Source: Bacteroidales bacterium (GTDB lineage: Bacteria; Bacteroidota; Bacteroidia; Bacteroidales; UBA932). From it: a stretch of DNA of 19,625 bases. The stretch lies in the NCBI GenBank assembly GCA_016295245.1, contig JAEDLO010000023.1:1-19625 (forward strand), read 5' to 3'. The notes beneath the pieces are model-generated. The model had not been told where the DNA came from, made no database searches, and saw only the letters and a list, made by a program, of their open reading frames with translations. The translations under genes and the position numbers were made by a program. Numbering within the stretch: position 1 is the stretch's first letter; each line of letters begins with the position of its first letter. Positions 15,455 to 19,625 of the stretch are shown one piece after another.

Positions 15455-16659
15455 AACGGATAATAAGCTCAATAATCATAAGTCTGACCGCCCTTGCAGG
15501 CCTTCAGTCCTGCCTGAGTATAGACGGGACCTCGGATGCGTATGGCGACGATCTGAAGTCGGTTGCTTTCGTGCTTGAGCCTGCAGGGGAAGTCCTTGAC
15601 CTAGGAGGCGCGATACTGGTTGTAAAGGACATCAACGCCGAGGCTGTCTATGAGGCCGAATGCGGCGCTGACGGCAGCGCCACCCTCAAACTCCCTTGCG
15701 GAGTATATATGGCCATGGCCAGCATCAGCGGTCCCGACGCCGAGTACAGCGGCTCGCGCAGTGGCATCATAGTAAGCGGGGACAGCAAGTTCAGCATCCC
15801 GCTCAATAAACTTCTGGAGGCTGACATCGTCATCCGTGAAGTCTATTGCGGAGGTTGTATGAAATATCCTCAGGAAGGGACCTATCAGTCTGACTCATAC
15901 ATCATTCTGCACAACAACTCCAAGAAGAGCGTCTTTCTCGACGGTCTGTGCTTCGGCACTCTTGACCCATACAACTCCAACTCTTCTACAGTCTGGGACG
16001 TTGAGGCTGATTATGTTCCGATAATCCAGGCCATCTGGCAGTTCCCCGGTGGGGGAAAGGATTTCCCTCTGGGCAGTGGCGAGGATGCAATAATCGCCGT
16101 CAGGGGCGCCATAGACCATAGCGCCTACTATCCGATGTCGGTGAACCTCAACCGCCCCGACGTGTTCACCTGTTACAATCCGGTTTATTTCCCGAATTCC
16201 ATTTACCATCCGGCCCCGGGCCCATTGGTGAAGCTTGAACGCTATATGCAGGTGGTCGTGAAGACCGGACAGGCCAATGCCTACACCCTGTCGATAAACT
16301 CGCCGGCCATCGTGATTTTCCGAGCTCCCGAGGGGCAGAGCATCCAGGACTTCCTTGAGCTCGAGGGCAGCATAGTCCAGAAGCCGGGCAGCCAGAGCGA
16401 CCGCATCGTGCTTCTCCCGCTGGAGTGGGTTGTGGACGGCGTTGAAGTGTTCAACGGCGAGTCTGCCTCCAACAAGAAGAGGCTCAACGCCCGCGTGGAC
16501 GCATCCTACATCACCCAATCGAAGACATTTGAAGGCCATAGTCTCATCAGACGTGTGGACGAGGAGAAGAGCTCCGTCCGCGGCTATGAGGTGCTTGCCG
16601 ACACGAATAACAGTTCAAACGATTTTTATGAAAGCGAAAAACAGTCTCTGCGCGATTAG
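15451..16659 (+). CDS. DUF4876-like lipoprotein
   Basis: The 402-residue lipoprotein has a signal peptide ending in the lipobox LQSC (Cys21). An N-terminal beta domain of about 100 residues resembles a carboxypeptidase-regulatory or transthyretin-like fold. It is followed from about residue 125 by a region beginning DIVIREVYCGGC and containing SYIILHNNS and VFLDGLCFG, similar to lamin-tail-type domains. The layout fits the Bacteroidota DUF4876 family, whose function is not known. The ATG at 15451 overlaps the receptor's TGA; an upstream in-frame TTG at 15436 was rejected because the signal peptide starts at MKRII. The 3' end overlaps the next gene by 32 nt. It probably sits on the outer-membrane surface as a receptor accessory (inference from position). 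Confidence 0.75.
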   Translation: MKRIISSIIISLTALAGLQSCLSIDGTSDAYGDDLKSVAFVLEPAGEVLDLGGAILVVKDINAEAVYEAECGADGSATLKLPCGVYMAMASISGPDAEYSGSRSGIIVSGDSKFSIPLNKLLEADIVIREVYCGGCMKYPQEGTYQSDSYIILHNNSKKSVFLDGLCFGTLDPYNSNSSTVWDVEADYVPIIQAIWQFPGGGKDFPLGSGEDAIIAVRGAIDHSAYYPMSVNLNRPDVFTCYNPVYFPNSIYHPAPGPLVKLERYMQVVVKTGQANAYTLSINSPAIVIFRAPEGQSIQDFLELEGSIVQKPGSQSDRIVLLPLEWVVDGVEVFNGESASNKKRLNARVDASYITQSKTFEGHSLIRRVDEEKSSVRGYEVLADTNNSSNDFYESEKQSLRD

Positions 16660-18130
16660 CCGTGCTGCCGCAGTGGCGATTCTTTTCGCACTCGGCCTTC
16701 CTGTCGCCGCCCAGAAGTATGAGCGGTTGCAGAAGCATAATCTCTGGAATCAGGGAAGCAACGTTGCCGCGCTGCGCCTTGACAGCCTCAGCTTCTCCGA
16801 GGCGGCCCTTTCCGCAGAGGTGGAAGGTGGCGGACTGAGAAGCTTCAGCGCCGCTCCGCTTCAAGCTGGAGGATCCCTGATTGCCCGTTCAACAAGCAGG
16901 CTTGACGCCTTTACGCTTCGTGGCAGCTTCGGCTTCCGCGACACCGAGAGCTGGAACCAATGCGGCTCGATGTCCGCAGCCCCCGGTTTCTTCCCGATTG
17001 ACGCGATGGAATTCACCGAAGGGCGCAAGTCCACCCAGAACTACATCGTTCAGGGAGCCATCAGCGTGCCGCTTTCGGAGCGCTGGTACATCGGCGCCGG
17101 TCTTGACTTCTCCGCCATCAATGCCTCCAAGCGCAAGGACCTTCGCTACACGACATACAGGCTTGACCTTGAGTTCTCGCCGTCGCTGCTTTATCGCGGC
17201 GAGGGCTTCGCCATCGGAGCGTCCCTGGGCTATGCCCGCAATTCCGAAACCGTCAACGCGGAGCAGATCGGCACCGCGCAGACTGCCCCAATGGCCTTCC
17301 TGAACGAGGGTATTCATTTCGGAAATTATCAGGTATGGACGGGCAGCGCCACCCACCTCAGTGAGGCGGGAGTCAGCGGCCTGCCACAGATGCGCAATGC
17401 CTACAAGGCTGCGCTCCAGTTTGGCACTGAAGACTTCTTTGCCGAACTCTGCGGCGGATGGTCTGAGGGCCGCTCAGGGGAGAGGCAGTCCATATGGTAC
17501 CGCTTCAAGGGGCCTGAAGCCGGCTTGAATCTTGCTTACCGTCACGGCTCCCATACCTTCAGGGCATCCGGCAAGTGGAGCAGCCTGATCAACCGGGAGA
17601 GCGTCCTTGACAAGGTGACCGAGGGCGGAATCAGCCTGGTGAAGGAGTATGGCAGCAACAAGATTCTGGAGTACAGCATCCTTGAGTCTTCTCTCTGTTA
17701 CGAATATGTGGGGCGCGTGCTTGAGGCCGGCGCTCTCTTAAGGCTGAGCGACCGTCGCGACCTTGCAACCCCGCGTTATCCCTACGCCTACGGACGTGAG
17801 TCGCTCGGTTTCGGCGCAGGGCTTTACGTCCTGGCAAAGTTGGGAAGCTTCGAGCTGGGTGCAACGCTTGACGGCGGAGCGGCATCAATAACAGAGACGG
17901 CCTTCCGCAGCGTTCAGGTCAATGTTTCCGAGCCGTTCAGGATGGATGACCTCCACGAATATGAAAACTGGTACGAAAGTGTCCCGAGGCTGGGACTGGG
18001 TCTGAATGCAGCGTACTATTTTTTCAAGAAGATGTATCTTCGCCTTGATTTTGGTGGAGTGAAGGCCCTCAGCGACAGAGTAGACACGTTGAGAGGGAAA
18101 GCTACTGTTGAAATTGGTTTAACTTTTTAA
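16628..18130 (+). CDS. DUF6850-like outer-membrane beta-barrel protein
   Basis: The 500-residue protein has a signal peptide (about 1-28, ending PVAAQ) and no other long hydrophobic segment. The mature region is a series of alternating strands with many aromatic and charged residues (for example RWYIGAGLDFSAI and RLGLGLNAAYYFF), ending in KATVEIGLTF with a C-terminal Phe, the usual barrel signal. It resembles the DUF6850 barrels found beside DUF4876 genes in Bacteroidota. That name comes from neighbourhood and general appearance and is less sure than the barrel call. The start at ATG 16628 overlaps the preceding gene by 32 nt; the longer frame from 16430 is antisense-like composition with no signal peptide at its start. 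It probably forms a second outer-membrane channel or assembly partner for the operon. Confidence 0.72.
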   Translation: MKAKNSLCAISRAAAVAILFALGLPVAAQKYERLQKHNLWNQGSNVAALRLDSLSFSEAALSAEVEGGGLRSFSAAPLQAGGSLIARSTSRLDAFTLRGSFGFRDTESWNQCGSMSAAPGFFPIDAMEFTEGRKSTQNYIVQGAISVPLSERWYIGAGLDFSAINASKRKDLRYTTYRLDLEFSPSLLYRGEGFAIGASLGYARNSETVNAEQIGTAQTAPMAFLNEGIHFGNYQVWTGSATHLSEAGVSGLPQMRNAYKAALQFGTEDFFAELCGGWSEGRSGERQSIWYRFKGPEAGLNLAYRHGSHTFRASGKWSSLINRESVLDKVTEGGISLVKEYGSNKILEYSILESSLCYEYVGRVLEAGALLRLSDRRDLATPRYPYAYGRESLGFGAGLYVLAKLGSFELGATLDGGAASITETAFRSVQVNVSEPFRMDDLHEYENWYESVPRLGLGLNAAYYFFKKMYLRLDFGGVKALSDRVDTLRGKATVEIGLTF

Positions 18131-18143
18131 TTTATAATCAGTT

Positions 18144-19226
18144 ATGAAAAAATCACTTTTATTCTTATCAGTGCTCGCGCTTACGTGCGCCTGCACAAAA
18201 ACCCCTGCTCCGGAGGGAAGCGTGACCGCTGCGGATGAGGCAAGCGTTGCTTTCTATGGCGGCGAATTCTACTACAATCTCGAGTCAAACTGCGACTGGA
18301 CTGTCACCAACGCCACCGTTGACGTAGTGCCTATGTCGGGTGTGAGCGGAAGCAGCCGTCTGACTGTTACCGTCCCTTCCAACAAGAGCGACGAGGAAGT
18401 GACAGAAAGCTTCACCGTAGTATTCAAAAACGCTGACGGCCTGACCTCTGAGATGACTGTCAACATCAAGGTTCCTGCACCGTCTCTGGAGTACGGCGGC
18501 GCTACCTATGGCGTCAAATATTTCGAGAAGGACGGAAAGGGTCTTTACTGGATGACCGAGAACCTCCATTACGTTCCTTCAGGTGTGACCGTTTCAGACA
18601 ATCCTGCTGAGGGCTCGATGTTCTACCCATACAAGTCTTACATACCTGAGGGACAGACTAAGGTAAGCGTAGCCGCACTCAAGGATGATGACAGCATCAA
18701 TACGCTGGGCTATCTCTATACTCCTGCACTTGCTCTTGGCCAGAAGGAGATTACTCCTGACAATGTACGCTCGTTCGAGGGGACCCAGGGTATCTGCCCT
18801 GAGGGCTGGTATATCCCTACCAGAGAGGATTTCTTCGCCCTCTGCGGCTCTGCCGTCAAGATCAATGATGAGTCTGCCGCTCCTGAGGAGGATCCGAAGT
18901 CTCTGCTTTGGGACGAGGCTGCCGGTTATGCAAGTGTAAAGAATTCTTACGCAGTGGGCTTCAACTACACTCCTGCCGGCTATGTCAATGCAGGCAAGTA
19001 CCTTGGAAATCTGATTAACGAGAAGAACTCCAACGTCAAGGATCTCTATGGCCTGAACAGCCTGAGTTATCTGCTCTGCTCAACCGGACACGTGACAGCC
19101 AAGGGCGTTGCCCAGCTTACCGGAATGATGTCAACCTTCACCCTCGCCAAGTATCCTGAGGGAAGACTGAACGTTTCCCTTGTCAACGTGAAAACCGGTG
19201 TATCCGTAAGGTGCGTAAGGAAATAG
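18144..19226 (+). CDS. BACON + FISUMP domain lipoprotein
   Basis: The 360-residue lipoprotein begins with a short signal ending LTCAC (lipid Cys probably Cys17, or Cys15). Residues about 25-112 form an Ig-like BACON-type domain (NCDWTVT, then a SFTVVFKN strand). The rest, about 118-360, is a FISUMP domain (Fibrobacter succinogenes major paralogous domain), recognised by YWMTENL, CPEGWYIPTREDF (from about residue 217) and the C-terminal VSVRCVRK. Such proteins are surface-exposed in Bacteroidota, and their ligands are mostly unknown. It begins 13 nt after the barrel gene and is the last gene of the operon, followed by a strong terminator. BACON domains often mediate surface or glycan contacts, so it may be the binding component in place of a SusD (inference). 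Confidence 0.83.
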   Translation: MKKSLLFLSVLALTCACTKTPAPEGSVTAADEASVAFYGGEFYYNLESNCDWTVTNATVDVVPMSGVSGSSRLTVTVPSNKSDEEVTESFTVVFKNADGLTSEMTVNIKVPAPSLEYGGATYGVKYFEKDGKGLYWMTENLHYVPSGVTVSDNPAEGSMFYPYKSYIPEGQTKVSVAALKDDDSINTLGYLYTPALALGQKEITPDNVRSFEGTQGICPEGWYIPTREDFFALCGSAVKINDESAAPEEDPKSLLWDEAAGYASVKNSYAVGFNYTPAGYVNAGKYLGNLINEKNSNVKDLYGLNSLSYLLCSTGHVTAKGVAQLTGMMSTFTLAKYPEGRLNVSLVNVKTGVSVRCVRK

Positions 19227-19247
19227 TTCCATAATTGCTATGAATTT

Positions 19248-19280
19248 AGCCCCGATGTCACAGACATCGGGGCTTTTTTG
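19248..19280 (+). terminator. Intrinsic terminator of the TonB/DUF4876 operon
   Basis: A perfect 11-bp stem (GCCCCGATGTC at 19249-19259 with GACATCGGGGC at 19263-19273), a 3-nt loop ACA and six T's at 19274-19279 make a strong rho-independent terminator 22 nt after the FISUMP stop codon. The T-run supports the plus strand; it may also help block the convergent gene at 19302. Confidence 0.95.
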
Positions 19281-19301
19281 TGGGAATCTGAAGGAAACAA
19301 A

Positions 19302-19625
19302 TTATGGCTGTTGATACTTAACGGCCCAACAAGCACCAATACGCCTCAAATAGACAAAATATATACCTGGTTCCGGTAAAGTAAAACTGATTTTTGTTGT
19401 TCCGTTGATACTGGTTTCCACTTGTGCATCAATCTCGGATTCGAATAGAGTGGTGTAAGTATAACTATAAAGGTCTATAGTTTCTTCAGGCTCTCTATTT
19501 TCTTCTTGTTCTTTTTTGACTGTTTACCACCATTCTGAGCTTCGTCATTGTTTTTACTTGCAAGCAAGGATACAGGTATATTATTAAGAATCAAAGCTTT
19601 GGCTATATATACATCAGAAACATTA
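19302..19625 (-). CDS. 3' end of an unrecognised AT-rich gene with a -1 frame change
   Basis: On the minus strand a frame is open from the window edge (NVSDVYIAKALILNNIP...) to Ser at 19519-19517. It then continues only 14 codons past the slip site to a Lys-rich tail and TAG at 19477-19475. The -1 frame continues from GAA at 19511 for 69 codons of protein-like sequence (..TIDLYSYTYTTLFE.., ending GIYFVYLRRIGACWAVKYQQP) to TAA at 19304-19302. That frame contains no ATG, and TAA occurs in it just upstream (19526-19524). The joined product would be about 107 visible residues plus the unseen N-terminus. The family was not recognised. Composition is about 36% GC against ~60% in neighbouring genes. 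It may be a frameshifted pseudogene, a gene with an A-run length error, or a programmed frameshift gene. Confidence 0.6.
19511..19517 (-). other. A_AAA_AAG slippery heptamer at the frame change
   Basis: Read in the incoming frame the codons are TCA AAA AAG AAC, so the heptamer is A AAA AAG in the exact X_XXY_YYZ phase known for -1 slippage in bacterial dnaX. After a -1 slip the next codon is GAA, which begins the 69-codon downstream frame. Seven A's instead of six would also restore the frame. An AT-rich 7-bp hairpin (AACTATA-GACCTT-TATAGTT, 19463-19482) lies 28 nt downstream, farther than the usual stimulator distance. Confidence 0.65.

Noticed and set aside
16430..16627. N-terminal extension of the barrel gene back to 16430
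   Set aside because: The added 66 residues overlap the DUF4876 gene and would bury the signal peptide that begins at ATG 16628.
12806..18130. SusC/SusD polysaccharide utilisation locus
   Set aside because: No SusD-like gene, glycoside hydrolase or hybrid sensor is present; the receptor's partners are DUF4876 and a second barrel.
1..19625. tRNA, rRNA, CRISPR arrays, transposases or phage genes
   Set aside because: No cloverleaf-like sequence, spaced direct repeats or recognisable mobile-element protein was seen on either strand.

Overview
The window looks like a chromosomal piece of a Bacteroidota (Bacteroidales-type) genome. Supporting signs are the TAnnTTTG-like -7 promoter boxes, the absence of Shine-Dalgarno sequences, and families typical of the group: an S46 dipeptidyl-peptidase, BACON and FISUMP lipoproteins, DUF4876, a YjbH-like barrel and a TonB receptor with a carboxypeptidase-regulatory domain. 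Genes are GC-rich up to about 19.28 kb. The last ~300 bases are clearly AT-rich (about 36% GC by hand count). All family calls come from reading motifs; no database search was possible.

Layout. (1) 2-2861, plus strand: the 3' part of an amidophosphoribosyltransferase (PurF family), then a GH3-family acyl-adenylating enzyme. (2) 2884-3735, minus: a PlsC-type acyltransferase, convergent with GH3. (3) 3802-5853, plus: a secreted SGNH/GDSL (CE12-like) esterase and a YjbH-like outer-membrane barrel, each with a -7 box almost touching its start codon. (4) 5842-7397, minus: a two-gene unit of a low-molecular-weight tyrosine phosphatase and a 10-TM ArsP_2-type permease with His-rich loops. (5) 7433-8518, minus: a secreted choloylglycine-hydrolase-family amidase. 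Its probable promoter sits inside a perfect 15-bp inverted repeat. (6) 8646-12644, minus: an S46 (DPP7-type) peptidase followed 6 nt later by a polytopic 4Fe-4S protein with a large periplasmic tail holding an HMA-like segment without CxxC. (7) 12806-19226, plus, divergent from (6): a tight four-gene operon of TonB-dependent receptor, DUF4876 lipoprotein, DUF6850-like outer-membrane barrel and BACON+FISUMP lipoprotein, closed by a strong intrinsic terminator. (8) 19302-19625, minus: the AT-rich 3' end of an unrecognised gene. Its reading frame changes by -1 exactly at an A_AAA_AAG slippery heptamer.

How the parts may work together. The divergent pair (6)/(7) shares a 161-bp control region with matching 11-bp elements at both -7 positions. 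It may be a co-regulated envelope module combining outer-membrane uptake and surface lipoproteins with periplasmic dipeptide release and an inner-membrane redox protein. That link is inference. The most unusual points are the slippery-site frame change at the right edge, the inverted repeat around the amidase promoter, the Fe-S/HMA-like fusion, and the four-gene outer-membrane operon without a SusD.
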